Below, one piece after another: positions 1 through 8,523 of a stretch of DNA of 14,090 nt (position 1 is its first letter; every line of letters starts with the position of its first letter). Source of the stretch: a bacterium (GTDB taxonomy: Bacteria > JACRDZ01 > JAJRWM01). Location of the stretch: the NCBI GenBank assembly GCA_024276815.1, contig JAJRWM010000236.1:1-14090 (forward strand), given 5' to 3'. The translations under genes were made by a program, and so were the position numbers. The notes beneath the pieces were generated by a model that did no database searches, had not been told where the DNA came from, and saw nothing but the letters and a program-made list of their open reading frames with translations.

Positions 1-9
1 AAATGATTA

Positions 10-1128
10 TCAACCGCTAATCGCGTCCTTGAATCTTTTGAGCAGAGTTTTTCCCATCGTGGAGGTGTCTTCCCCGCTAAGCTCGGCGAATTCCTTAATA
101 TGATTTCGCTGCTTTTCAGATAATTTCGTCGGCGTGGTAACAATAACCCGGACATGCTGATCTCCTTTTCCGGGATGATGAAGATGGGGAAACCCTTTGC
201 CTTTGAGCCTGAATATCGTATGTGTTTGAGTGCCGGGCGGTATTTTCATTTTCACGTGGCCTTCCAGGGTCTTAACCTCAATTTCAGCGCCCAGCGCAGC
301 CTGAGCGAATGATATGGGAACCTCGCAGAGGATGTCGCTGCCGTGTCTTTCAAAATAATCATCCGCCTGAACAAAGATCACAACATAAAGATCGCCCGAC
401 GGTCCGCCATAGTCGCCGGCCTCCCCCTCGCCAACGACCCTGAGCCGCGACCCGTCATTAACACCGCCCGGTATTTCGGTGGAAATTTTCCTGACCTTGC
501 GTATTTTCCCTTTCCCGGAACACTTGGAACAGGGATTGGTTATAACCTGACCGCTGCCATGACAATTACCACAAGTGCGGCTGATTGAGAAGAATCCCTG
601 CGATTGCCGTACCTGGCCGCTGCCCTGGCAAACCGGACAGGTTTTAGGCGCCGAACCTTTTTTAGCGCCGGTTCCCTTACATACATCACAATGTTCAAGC
701 CTGGGCACCTTAATCTGTTTTTTTACGCCAAAAGCCGCTTCTTTGAAAGTGATTTCCATATTATAGCGCAGATCAGCGCCGCGACGGGGACCGCGTTTTG
801 CCTGTTGCCTCCGGCCGCCGCCAGTGAAAATATTCTCAAAAACGTCCCCGAAAATATCGCCCAAATCCCCGAAATCAGCATTAGTATAGCTGCCAGTTCC
901 TTGATTCAGACCATCATACCCAAATTGGTCATAGGCAGCCCGCTTTTTAGGGTCTCGCAAAACCTCGTGAGCTTCGTTAATCTCTTTAAACTTAACTTCA
1001 GCTTCTTTATTCCCCTGGTTGCGGTCAGGGTGATATTTCATCGCCAGCTTTCGATAAGCTTTTTTTATCTCGTCCTCACTAGCGTTTTTTTCAACGCCCA
1101 GGACTTCGTAATAATCCTTTTTACTCAT
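10..1128 (-). CDS. dnaJ: Chaperone protein DnaJ (Hsp40)
   Basis: Cytosolic J-domain co-chaperone that delivers unfolded clients to DnaK and stimulates its ATPase. At 372 residues it has the usual full length. The J domain (about 1-70) carries the HPD motif at residues 33-35. A Gly/Phe-rich linker with DIF-type motifs follows (about 70-115). Four CxxCxGxG zinc-binding repeats begin at Cys147, Cys164, Cys186 and Cys200, then the C-terminal client-binding domains. This is therefore a type I DnaJ, not a CbpA-like protein lacking the zinc region. It is the last visible gene of the hrcA operon, starting 20 nt after the dnaK stop; the ribosome binding site is weak. The stop (TGA) lies nine bases from the window edge, so no terminator can be seen. 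Confidence 0.98.
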   Translation of the reverse strand: MSKKDYYEVLGVEKNASEDEIKKAYRKLAMKYHPDRNQGNKEAEVKFKEINEAHEVLRDPKKRAAYDQFGYDGLNQGTGSYTNADFGDLGDIFGDVFENIFTGGGRRQQAKRGPRRGADLRYNMEITFKEAAFGVKKQIKVPRLEHCDVCKGTGAKKGSAPKTCPVCQGSGQVRQSQGFFSISRTCGNCHGSGQVITNPCSKCSGKGKIRKVRKISTEIPGGVNDGSRLRVVGEGEAGDYGGPSGDLYVVIFVQADDYFERHGSDILCEVPISFAQAALGAEIEVKTLEGHVKMKIPPGTQTHTIFRLKGKGFPHLHHPGKGDQHVRVIVTTPTKLSEKQRNHIKEFAELSGEDTSTMGKTLLKRFKDAISG

Positions 1129-1148
1129 GGCCTAATACTCTGACTCCG

Positions 1149-3083
1149 TCAATTTTCTTCCTCATCCACAACTTCAAAGTCGGCGTCCACAACTTTCTCC
1201 TCCGGCCCACCTTCCTCTGCTTTACTATCACCAGAGTCAGCCGCGACATTTTCGGCGCCGGCACCTTGTTCCGCCTGGGCTGCCGTTGCCTGAGCGTACA
1301 TCTTTTCAGCTAGTTTATGCGAGGTTTGCGTTAATTCCTCAATCGCCTGCTTAATAGCCTCGACGTCAGTTCCCTTATTAGCTTCTTTCAGTTTTTCCAG
1401 GGCCGATTCAATCCCCTTTCTGGTATCTTCATCAACTTTATCCCCATATTCCTTCAGGGATTTTTCCGTGGAATAAACCAGCGCTTCCGCCTGATTGCGC
1501 GTATCCACTTCCTCCCGCTTAGCTTTGTCCTCGTCAGCATGAGCCTCGGCTTCATCAACCATCCTCTTGATTTCTTCTTCGCTTAACCCGCTGGAAGATT
1601 CAATCCGTATCTTCTGCTCTTTGCCGGTCGCGAGATCCTTAGCGGAGACGTGGATAATACCATTAGCGTCGATATCGAAAGTCACTTCGATTTGCGGCAC
1701 CCCTCTGGGCGCCGGCGGAACGCCGACCAGATCGAAACGGCCTATCGTCTTATTATATATGGCCATCTCTCGTTCGCCCTGAAGCACATGAATGCTTACC
1801 GCGGGCTGATTATCGCTGGCCGTGGAAAAGGTCTGGCTTTTCTTGGTGGGAATAGTCGTGTTTCTTTCAATCAATTTAGTAAAAACGCCGCCCAGAGTCT
1901 CGATACCGAGGGAGAGGGGAGTCACATCTAGCAGAAGGACATCCTTGACATCACCGCCCAGAATCCCGGCTTGAATCGCCGCGCCGATAGCGACGACTTC
2001 ATCAGGATTAACCCCCTTATGCGGTTCCTTACCAAAGATATTCTTGACAATTTGCTGGACATGCGGAATACGCGTGGAACCGCCAACCAGGATCACTTCA
2101 TCAATATCGCCCGCAGTTAACTTCGCGTCAGCCAAAGCTTTTTTACATGGCTCTACCAGTTTCCCCAGCAAATCATCCGTTAATTCATCGAACTTGGCCC
2201 GACTCAATGTTATATTCAAATGCTTGGGGCCATTGGCGTCAGCCGTTATAAACGGTAGATTGATTTCCGTTTGAGAAGTGGAGGAAAGCTCACATTTAGC
2301 TTTCTCCGCCGCTTCCTTAAGCCGCTGCAAAGCCATATTGTCAGTTTTCAAATCAATTCCCTGATCTTTTTTAAACTCATCAGCCAGCCAAGTAACCAGG
2401 ATCTGATCGATATCATCGCCACCGAGATGAGTATCGCCATTCGTTGACTTTACTTCAAAAACACCTTCAGCCAGTTCAAGAATTGAAATATCAAAGGTCC
2501 CGCCGCCAAAATCAAAAACAGCGATTTTCTCTTCTTTCTTTTTATCCAGCCCGTACGCCAGGGCCGCGGCTGTTGGTTCATTAACTATCCTCAAAACTTC
2601 CAGGCCGGCAATTTTACCGGCGTCTTTTGTGGCCTGTCGTTGCGAATCATTAAAATAAGCCGGCACAGTGATTACCGCCTTGTCAACCGTACCACCCAAA
2701 TGGCTTTCAGCGGTCTCCTTCATTTTTTGCAGCACCATCGCGGATATTTCCGGCGGGGAATATTTTTTATCGCCAACTTTAACCCGCACATCGCCGTTGG
2801 TCCCTTTTTCCACTTTATAGGGAATTTCTTTAATCTCTTCAGTCACTTCATTAAATTTGCGCCCCATAAATCGTTTTACGGAAAAAATAGTGCGCTCAGG
2901 ATTGTTAACGCTCTGCCTTTTTGCCGGCTGGCCAACCAGCCTCTCGCCAGTCTTGGCAAACCCCACAACAGACGGGGTAGTCCTGTTTCCTTCAGCGTTA
3001 GTAATAACAACCGGTTCCCCGCCTTCCATAACAGCGACAACAGAATTAGTTGTTCCCAGATCAATTCCTATAATTTTACTCAT
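1149..3083 (-). CDS. dnaK: Chaperone protein DnaK (Hsp70)
   Basis: ATP-dependent Hsp70 chaperone working with DnaJ and GrpE in protein folding and heat-shock recovery. The 644-residue length is typical. The nucleotide-binding domain shows the phosphate-1 motif IDLGTTNS (7-14), FDFGGGTFD (190-198) and VGGSTR (333-338). The hydrophobic interdomain linker [10 protein letters not shown] lies at 381-390, followed by the beta-sandwich substrate domain and a helical lid. The tail is acidic and ends in a [12 protein letters not shown]-type sequence, as in other bacterial DnaKs. The region after residue 75 keeps the segment found in Gram-negative-type DnaK and missing from Firmicute proteins. The start ATG overlaps the grpE stop (ATGA), and a strong Shine-Dalgarno GGGAGGAG sits 5 nt upstream. 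Confidence 0.99.
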   Translation of the reverse strand: MSKIIGIDLGTTNSVVAVMEGGEPVVITNAEGNRTTPSVVGFAKTGERLVGQPAKRQSVNNPERTIFSVKRFMGRKFNEVTEEIKEIPYKVEKGTNGDVRVKVGDKKYSPPEISAMVLQKMKETAESHLGGTVDKAVITVPAYFNDSQRQATKDAGKIAGLEVLRIVNEPTAAALAYGLDKKKEEKIAVFDFGGGTFDISILELAEGVFEVKSTNGDTHLGGDDIDQILVTWLADEFKKDQGIDLKTDNMALQRLKEAAEKAKCELSSTSQTEINLPFITADANGPKHLNITLSRAKFDELTDDLLGKLVEPCKKALADAKLTAGDIDEVILVGGSTRIPHVQQIVKNIFGKEPHKGVNPDEVVAIGAAIQAGILGGDVKDVLLLDVTPLSLGIETLGGVFTKLIERNTTIPTKKSQTFSTASDNQPAVSIHVLQGEREMAIYNKTIGRFDLVGVPPAPRGVPQIEVTFDIDANGIIHVSAKDLATGKEQKIRIESSSGLSEEEIKRMVDEAEAHADEDKAKREEVDTRNQAEALVYSTEKSLKEYGDKVDEDTRKGIESALEKLKEANKGTDVEAIKQAIEELTQTSHKLAEKMYAQATAAQAEQGAGAENVAADSGDSKAEEGGPEEKVVDADFEVVDEEEN

Positions 3084-3661
3084 TTTTTCTCCTCCCGCGG
3101 TTCTTTAACTTTCTTTTTTGATACTTTAACCATTGAATGCCTGATAACTTTATCATGCAGCTTATATCCCGTTAACATTTCTTCAACCACAGTTCCTTCC
3201 GCTTCATCGTCAGTTTCCACCTGCATCATAACATCATGCAGATGAGGATCAAATTTTTCCTTCAAAGCCCTGATTGGCTGCAATCCTTCTTTTTGCAACG
3301 CGGCGAACAAACTTCCCTGGATCATCTTGATACCGGTAATAAAATTTTGAAAGTCCTGGTTTTCACCAGCCGCTTCCATTGCTCTCTGAAAGTTATCCAA
3401 AATAGGTATCAGGTTTTTTATTAAGTTCTCGCAACCATAACGCGCAATATCCTGTCTTTCCCTGTTCACCCTTTTTCGATAGTTGTCAAACTCGGCCAAC
3501 ACCCTTAACTGTTTATCATTGCTTTCTTTCAGCTCTTCTTCTTTTTTCGCTACCGCTTCTTCGAGTTCCCTGATCCTCAGTTGAGCTTCTTCCAACCCGC
3601 TTTGCTTGGCAACCGTTTCTTCCGCCTGCTTGACTGGATCATTTTTTTTTCTTTTAGTCAT
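3080..3661 (-). CDS. grpE: Nucleotide exchange factor GrpE
   Basis: GrpE is the nucleotide exchange factor that releases ADP from DnaK. I chose the ATG at 3661 (193 residues) because GGAG lies 6 nt upstream at 3668-3671. The in-frame ATG at 3679, adding six residues, lies only 2 nt past the hrcA stop and has no well-placed ribosome binding site. The N-terminal part is charged and strongly coiled-coil (roughly residues 10-60), followed by [10 protein letters not shown], typical of the family. The C-terminal beta-wing has the signature around [19 protein letters not shown] and [16 protein letters not shown]. It sits between hrcA and dnaK, overlapping dnaK by 4 nt (ATGA), so translation of the two is probably coupled. 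Confidence 0.97.
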   Translation of the reverse strand: MTKRKKNDPVKQAEETVAKQSGLEEAQLRIRELEEAVAKKEEELKESNDKQLRVLAEFDNYRKRVNRERQDIARYGCENLIKNLIPILDNFQRAMEAAGENQDFQNFITGIKMIQGSLFAALQKEGLQPIRALKEKFDPHLHDVMMQVETDDEAEGTVVEEMLTGYKLHDKVIRHSMVKVSKKKVKEPREEKK

Positions 3662-3667
3662 ATTTTT

Positions 3668-3671
3668 CTCC
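3668..3671 (-). promoter_or_regulatory. Ribosome binding site deciding the grpE start
   Basis: On the minus strand GGAG is followed by a 6-nt spacer and the ATG at 3661-3659. This favours the second in-frame ATG over the one at 3679, whose upstream sequence (the end of hrcA) has only a distant GAG. Confidence 0.6.
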
Positions 3672-3681
3672 GAAACCATAT

Positions 3682-4725
3682 TTACGGCATTTTTCTCAAT
3701 AGGTTATTAATAAATTTAGCTGTAAAGTCAACAATGGACACCATTTTATCGTATGGCATACGCGTTGGCCCAATGATACCCAAGGCTCCCATTGGTTTGT
3801 CATCAATCTTATAGATCGCTGTCACCAAGCTACAATTTTTCATTGTTTCGTAGGGGTTTTCCTCACCTATAACAACGTTAACGCCATTACCAGAATCCGT
3901 CAGACAATTATTCATAATATCAATGAGAGTTTTTTTCTCATAAAGCGTTGTAAATATTTTCTTGATTTTATCCGCGTAGTGGAATTCAGGATTATCAATA
4001 ATGTTAGTACTACCATCTAAAAACAGTTGTCTTTCTTCCAACGGCAAAGAGATTTCACTAATCATCTTCCTCGCCAATTCACTCATCGCGAGAAATTCCC
4101 GTTTTTTCCGCTGTAATTCTTTGGCAATAATCTTTTTGGCTTCGCCCAAACTCACTCCAATGATTTTTTTGTTTATCTCCCGGGAAAAATCATTCAAGAT
4201 CTCCTGCGAAAGGTCCTTATCAATATAGATGATATTGTTTTTAACTAAACCAGCGTAAGTAACTGTTACCATTAATATTTTTTTACTGGTTAAGCGAATT
4301 AACTGTAAATTCTGACAGCGGCTGTCTACAATATTGGGAGCGATAACAACCCCTGTTTGTTTCGAAAGCAGGGAAAGTATTTTCGATGTTCCCCGAAGAA
4401 CCCTGTCCAGTTCATTGATCTTGGCCTGGTATTCATCCTGGATACATTCCTTCTCGTCCACGGTCAATCTTTGTATCATCATTAAATAGTCTACATAATA
4501 GCGGTATCCTTTATCTGTCGGAATACGGCCGGCCGAAGTATGCGGCTGCTCTATCAGTCCTAGCTCCTCTAAATCAGCCATAACGTTGCGGATAGTAGCG
4601 GAACTAATTCCCAGGTTAAAAGTTTTTTCCAGAGTCCTGGAGCCAACCGGCTCAGCGGTCACGATATAATGTTGAACAATAGCCTGCAAAACCTCTTGAT
4701 TGCGGTCACTTAGCTTACCAGTCAT
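3682..4725 (-). CDS. hrcA: Heat-inducible transcription repressor HrcA
   Basis: HrcA is the dimeric repressor of class I heat-shock genes; it binds CIRCE and needs GroEL to stay active in well-studied species. The 347-residue length is normal. The N-terminal winged-helix domain (about 1-75) carries the family's hallmark sequence, including EPVGSRTL (25-32), SSATIRNVMADLEELGLI (41-58) and QPHTSAGRIPTDKGYR (60-75). The central and C-terminal parts fit the GAF-like and dimerisation regions, ending with GIIGPTRMPYDKM-type sequence. It is the first gene of the operon, and a perfect CIRCE lies 21 nt upstream of its ATG, so it should repress its own operon. A GGTGA ribosome binding site lies 4 nt before the ATG. 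Confidence 0.98.
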   Translation of the reverse strand: MTGKLSDRNQEVLQAIVQHYIVTAEPVGSRTLEKTFNLGISSATIRNVMADLEELGLIEQPHTSAGRIPTDKGYRYYVDYLMMIQRLTVDEKECIQDEYQAKINELDRVLRGTSKILSLLSKQTGVVIAPNIVDSRCQNLQLIRLTSKKILMVTVTYAGLVKNNIIYIDKDLSQEILNDFSREINKKIIGVSLGEAKKIIAKELQRKKREFLAMSELARKMISEISLPLEERQLFLDGSTNIIDNPEFHYADKIKKIFTTLYEKKTLIDIMNNCLTDSGNGVNVVIGEENPYETMKNCSLVTAIYKIDDKPMGALGIIGPTRMPYDKMVSIVDFTAKFINNLLRKMP

Positions 4726-4746
4726 TTGTTCACCAACCAGCGGTTA

Positions 4747-4773
4747 TTAGCACTCACTCTAAACGAGTGCTAA
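4747..4773 (-). promoter_or_regulatory. CIRCE operator (HrcA binding site)
   Basis: TTAGCACTC, a 9-nt spacer and GAGTGCTAA form a perfect 9-bp inverted repeat identical to the CIRCE consensus. It lies directly downstream of the -10 box, covering the expected transcription start, and just upstream of hrcA. HrcA bound here should block initiation of the whole operon. Confidence 0.98.
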
Positions 4774-4775
4774 TA

Positions 4776-4804
4776 ATGATACCTGCTTTATTTGACTATG
4801 TCAA
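4776..4804 (-). promoter_or_regulatory. Sigma-70-type promoter of the hrcA operon
   Basis: On the minus strand, a perfect -35 box TTGACA (4804-4799), a 17-nt spacer and the -10 box TATCAT (4781-4776) are read toward hrcA. The expected start point, about 7 nt after the -10, falls inside CIRCE. This arrangement fits repressor control by HrcA without an alternative heat-shock sigma factor. Confidence 0.9.
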
Positions 4805-4905
4805 GCCCGTTTTTGATCTTTTTTTCTTGTTTTTGTTGAGCCAATCCAGTCATTATTGCCTGCCTAACAGAGACTTGGACCGGAATATTTTGGTGGTATT
4901 TATCG

Positions 4906-6672
4906 TTAAATCAAGGCCAGGTATGAAACGCCAATGAGAATTATCAAAGAAAACGGAACCATCTTTTTCCAGAAAGGAATAATCCTTTTTTTATCGACCT
5001 TGTTTATTATCTCATTGGCGGCCACGAGGGAGATAAAGATACTGACCGAAATTACCAGACTGCCAAGATGGTTGATAAATTTATCCGAAACCAGCGGCGG
5101 AATATTTCGCGGTAGCGGTGCCTGGTATAAATAATATTTAATCGCCGGCCAGAGCCAGCCGCTTTTTTGGGAAAACACTTTCAGGAAGTAAACCAGGTAC
5201 CCGGCAAGAGCCAGCGGTATAAACGAATAGCCCAGGTTGCGAACAAAATACTTACCCGGCGCTTTAACTCCTTCTTTTAGCAAATTATCGTTGCCTATCA
5301 ATATGAAATATGACAGCGCCAGCGTCGCGCAGTAACTTGCTGTATAAAAAATCACGTAATAGGCATCCACCTTATGTAATCTATCAACACTCGACTGTAA
5401 GTAATATAAATCAAAGACATTTTTTAATAAAAACGTTAGCGCCAGGGCGATACACAGGAAAGAAACGCTGATCAACGGCCTTGAGTTGTTCCAAAGCTCA
5501 AAAGGCAGTTGTCTGATACTTAAAAGTATGGATTGATGGGGACAATTTTTAATACAGTTTCCGCACATGATACAATTCCGGTTACTGTCCTGGGAATAGG
5601 GATGACCAAACATCGGGCAACCGGGCGCGGCGTCACCGCCGAAATAGCAATTATAATTTTTGCACTGGGTCAGACAAATATCCCGGTTACTTCTGAGCGC
5701 GACCCACGACGACTGGGCCAAGACACCGTTGAAAATTCCCCAGGGACAAACATAGCGGCACCAGACGCTTCTGGAATAGACTAACGCAAAAATCAGGGCG
5801 CCGAAAAAAATGAACAGGGTCAAAAAACCGGTAATCAGCGGAGAACTGTAAATATCCGTAACCTCCTCAAACCAGACAATTACCAGGCAAAAGGCTGTCA
5901 TAATCCAGTGCCCCTGGGTTTTGATAAACTCCGGCACCGGTTTTTCCAACCCAAACAGTTTTTGCGCCAGCCGTGAAATTGCAGAAAAAGGACAAATACT
6001 GCACCAGATCCGCCCCAGAAAAAAAATTGATAAGAACAGAAAAGGCCAACCGATATACCAGGAAAGAATAACCGCCGGATTCGTCTCTGCCCGATCGGGA
6101 GAATAAAAGGCGAAAAACACGATCACCAGAAAAGTTAAAACAGTAGGAACACTGAAGATCGCCGGAAACAAACGGCTTTTAAAAAAACCGGCAATCCAGT
6201 TAACTCTAAGCAGATTAAAGTGTTTTTTACCCTCGGCGGAAGGCAGACCGAAGAAAATATGCTCAGCTTCAAGGATGTTTGTTTTAGAGAGCATCACCCC
6301 TCTTTCCAAAACGTTATACAACTCGCGAATATTCCCGGGCCAGTCATAATTGAGTAACAATCCCTTGGCTTCAGGAGAAACGCTTACTATATCTTTATGG
6401 ATTGTCTGATTGATCTTTTCCAGGATATCGTCAATCAAGGAAGACAGGTCTTTTTTCCTTGATTTTAGGGGCGGTATGATAAGCAGGTTCCTGGTCAGGA
6501 GGTTAAAGAGGTGTTCATCAAATTTCCTTTTCTTCACCAACTTATCCAGTTCCGCCGAAGTCGTGGTAACAATTTTAACGTCAGCCGATCTTTCTGAACT
6601 GGCGCCAACCTTGTGATATTTATGGGTTTTCAAATAATAAGCCAGCTTCGTCTGGCTGGAAAACGGCATCAA
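4906..6672 (-). CDS. Downstream part of a split AAA+/NapH-like Fe-S membrane protein
   Basis: This frame continues, in the same phase, the gene that stops at 6712. Residues are counted from the TTG at 6672. Residues 1-145 are the second half of a sigma-54-activator-type AAA+ domain: sensor I region TTTSAEL (36-42), IIPPLKSRKKDL (65-76) and sensor II WPGNIRELYN (111-120). No helix-turn-helix follows. About nine hydrophobic membrane segments (roughly 172-588) come next. Between them are NapH/NosR-like motifs CSICP (224-228) and CRYVCP (305-310), a second set of cysteines (333, 337, 342, 352) and a canonical 4Fe-4S motif CIMCGNCIKNCP (367-378). The family is known for membrane electron transfer; the partner here is unknown. 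The ATG at 6669 has no visible ribosome binding site and would start in mid-domain, so independent expression is doubtful. Confidence 0.85.
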   Translation of the reverse strand: MMPFSSQTKLAYYLKTHKYHKVGASSERSADVKIVTTTSAELDKLVKKRKFDEHLFNLLTRNLLIIPPLKSRKKDLSSLIDDILEKINQTIHKDIVSVSPEAKGLLLNYDWPGNIRELYNVLERGVMLSKTNILEAEHIFFGLPSAEGKKHFNLLRVNWIAGFFKSRLFPAIFSVPTVLTFLVIVFFAFYSPDRAETNPAVILSWYIGWPFLFLSIFFLGRIWCSICPFSAISRLAQKLFGLEKPVPEFIKTQGHWIMTAFCLVIVWFEEVTDIYSSPLITGFLTLFIFFGALIFALVYSRSVWCRYVCPWGIFNGVLAQSSWVALRSNRDICLTQCKNYNCYFGGDAAPGCPMFGHPYSQDSNRNCIMCGNCIKNCPHQSILLSIRQLPFELWNNSRPLISVSFLCIALALTFLLKNVFDLYYLQSSVDRLHKVDAYYVIFYTASYCATLALSYFILIGNDNLLKEGVKAPGKYFVRNLGYSFIPLALAGYLVYFLKVFSQKSGWLWPAIKYYLYQAPLPRNIPPLVSDKFINHLGSLVISVSIFISLVAANEIINKVDKKRIIPFWKKMVPFSLIILIGVSYLALI

Positions 6673-6711
6673 TTCAATATTTTTGAGGACCAGAGTCCCG
6701 CCCTCCGCTTT

Positions 6712-6714
6712 TTA
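6712..6714 (-). other. In-frame TAA interrupting one long gene (4906-8523)
   Basis: The coding phase is unchanged across this codon: 8523 and 6672 differ by an exact multiple of three. The frame reads DQGVL, TAA, KAEGGTLVLKNIELMPF. In sigma-54 activators this position reads like GLFEQADGGTLFLDEI, so TAA replaces a residue such as Glu (GAA) or Gln (CAA), one substitution away. With the stop ignored, the frame encodes about 1,205 residues. It may be a recent nonsense mutation, a base-call error, or much less likely programmed readthrough. TAA also ends hrcA and this gene itself, so it is not reassigned in general. Confidence 0.9.
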
Positions 6715-8523
6715 CAGAACCCCCTGATCACTTTCTTTGTTCGCGCGATGAAAATAGCCAAATATCTCATCTCCCCATTTCTCAGGTAACAGGTTAGCGC
6801 AGTCATATTCCACCAGCACATTATCCCGGCGGGGGCTTAAATTATGCAGTGACTGGGCGGTAAACAGTTTACCGCCGCCGGCTTCGCCATGGATCAGCAC
6901 AGCGTCGTCATCCTGAGCCGCTTCAAACAGCTTGCGGTTGAAATGTTTGACTTTTTTGGATTCGCCCAGCAAACCGACTTTATCCTGAAATTTCTCATGT
7001 TTCAGCGCTAACGCGCTTTCAGCCTGTTGTTTCAGACGAGTATTGATGATCGCCACCGTCGCCTGAACCGCCAGCGATTCGAGCAAGGTCCGGTCATCAT
7101 CGTTAAAATCATGCGAACCAACCTGTTCACGCGTATCTTTATCGAAAACGGTCAGCGTGCCGATAGCTTCGCGCTGATTAATCAGGGGCACAACGAGTAG
7201 GGAATGAGCGATGGTTTTGATATTGTTTTCAAAACGCTTATCACTGGAAATATCATTTATTATCAGCGACGCTTTTTTCTCCGCGACCCAGCCGGCCACG
7301 CCGGAACCAATCTTTTGGGTTGTATTCTCGGCGATTTCCTTACCGACCCCCCAGTAAGCGACTATTTTCAGGTGTTCAGCTTTTTTGTCCATCAGCCTCA
7401 GAACGCACCCCTTGGCTTTGGTCGCGTCGGCGGCCAGTTTAACCAGCTCAAAAAGCAGGTCTTCAATATTGTCATAGGACAGTAATTTCCGGCTGATTCG
7501 ATGAAGCGAGATTAATTCCAGCTTACGCCAGCGATTTTCTTTTACCTGTTGCACCTGGTAAATCTTTACCGCCAGATGACCGGCAAACAGTTCCAGTGTC
7601 TGGCCAATCTCTTTCGCGTTGGTCAGGGGCTTATCGTCGCCCAAAAGGATAAAAGCGATTAACTTGCCCTTATCCATGATGGGATAGCAATAAAAACCGT
7701 TAAAACCAAGATTCTTATTCAGAATGGACGTGGGATAAGTTGTCTTGATAATCTCCCGGTCGAGATTCAGCGCTTGCCTGTTTTGAGTCAGAGACTCAAC
7801 AACCGGATCTTTTTCACTGAATTCCTGATGAAAATTACCCTTGAATATTTTTTCATTTACCGCCTGCAGCCAGAAAAAATCCTTACCCTTAATCTTCAGG
7901 AAAATAGCGCATAAGGATAAATCAAAGCGCTTCGCTATTTTTTGAGTCAGGCTATCGAGTTGCTTACCAAAAGGCCCTTCGCTATCCAGAAGCAGATTTA
8001 TCTCATCGAGAAATTTTAATATTTCTTCCTTATGGCTAAGGATTTTCGAAGTAACAACCACATCCGCGGCGACGACTTCAAGCTCTTCCTTTATTTCTTT
8101 TTCTTTCATGTGTGAGATGTGATGGAGCCGCCTGAGCAGAATTTGATAGAAAACATGATGGAGCCCGGGGAATTTCCCCAACAAATCAAAAAGCGCATCC
8201 CTTTTAATCAGCAAAAGCTCTAGGTCGGTAATAGATTCGATATAAAACGGTTGCGGATCGCCGCTGAGAAGATACATTTCACCGAAACAATCACCAGCCC
8301 TGAGATTATCGATATCGACCTTTACGCCCCGTTCATCTTCCGCCACAACCCGCACTTTACCTTCAAGTATCAGATAGAGACAATCATTCTTGGAATATGA
8401 ATCCAGGATAACCGTGCGGGACGAAAATTTCTCCCGTTTCATATTCGCGAAAGACTTTTTAAGAACGCTCTCAGGTATTGCCTGGAACAGAGTGTAGTTT
8501 TTGATAAATTTAACCGTGTCCAT
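6712..8523 (-). CDS. Upstream part of the split gene: cNMP-binding-like, GAF, GAF, start of AAA+
   Basis: This 603-residue sensory part begins with a CRP-like beta-barrel (about 8-125), including GDCFGEMYLLSGDP (77-90). The Arg that usually binds cyclic-nucleotide phosphate is absent from this loop (PQPFY in place of the usual PRxA pattern), so the ligand is uncertain. A divergent GAF domain (about 165-325) and a clearer GAF domain (about 335-500, with IGSGVAGWVAEK) follow. The AAA+ domain then opens with a good Walker A, GEAGGGK (546-552). The expected GAFTGA loop after FG is missing: the sequence runs EIFGYFHRANKESDQGVL and hits TAA. The ATG at 8523 has AGGAAAG 4 nt upstream. A -10-like TATAAT lies at 8594-8589 without a convincing -35. 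It is divergent from the glycosyltransferase operon. Confidence 0.88.
   Translation of the reverse strand: MDTVKFIKNYTLFQAIPESVLKKSFANMKREKFSSRTVILDSYSKNDCLYLILEGKVRVVAEDERGVKVDIDNLRAGDCFGEMYLLSGDPQPFYIESITDLELLLIKRDALFDLLGKFPGLHHVFYQILLRRLHHISHMKEKEIKEELEVVAADVVVTSKILSHKEEILKFLDEINLLLDSEGPFGKQLDSLTQKIAKRFDLSLCAIFLKIKGKDFFWLQAVNEKIFKGNFHQEFSEKDPVVESLTQNRQALNLDREIIKTTYPTSILNKNLGFNGFYCYPIMDKGKLIAFILLGDDKPLTNAKEIGQTLELFAGHLAVKIYQVQQVKENRWRKLELISLHRISRKLLSYDNIEDLLFELVKLAADATKAKGCVLRLMDKKAEHLKIVAYWGVGKEIAENTTQKIGSGVAGWVAEKKASLIINDISSDKRFENNIKTIAHSLLVVPLINQREAIGTLTVFDKDTREQVGSHDFNDDDRTLLESLAVQATVAIINTRLKQQAESALALKHEKFQDKVGLLGESKKVKHFNRKLFEAAQDDDAVLIHGEAGGGKLFTAQSLHNLSPRRDNVLVEYDCANLLPEKWGDEIFGYFHRANKESDQGVL

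Noticed and set aside
604-1143. 179-residue plus-strand frame opposite dnaJ
   Set aside because: Antisense shadow of a conserved gene; the hydrophobic stretches come from complementing charged DnaJ codons.
2640-3245. 201-residue plus-strand frame opposite dnaK and grpE
   Set aside because: It lies antisense to two conserved genes whose codon structure explains the open frame; its translation has no recognisable domain.
4805-4905. Possible terminator after the Fe-S membrane protein gene
   Set aside because: On the minus strand no stable hairpin followed by a T-run is visible; the sequence after the stop is A-rich.
6667-6672. Independent start for the downstream half (TTG 6672 or ATG 6669)
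   Set aside because: No ribosome binding site precedes it and the protein would start in the middle of an AAA+ domain; a split gene explains the data better.
6712-6714. Genome-wide stop-codon reassignment
   Set aside because: TAA, TGA and TAG each end clear genes at expected lengths in this window, so the standard code applies.
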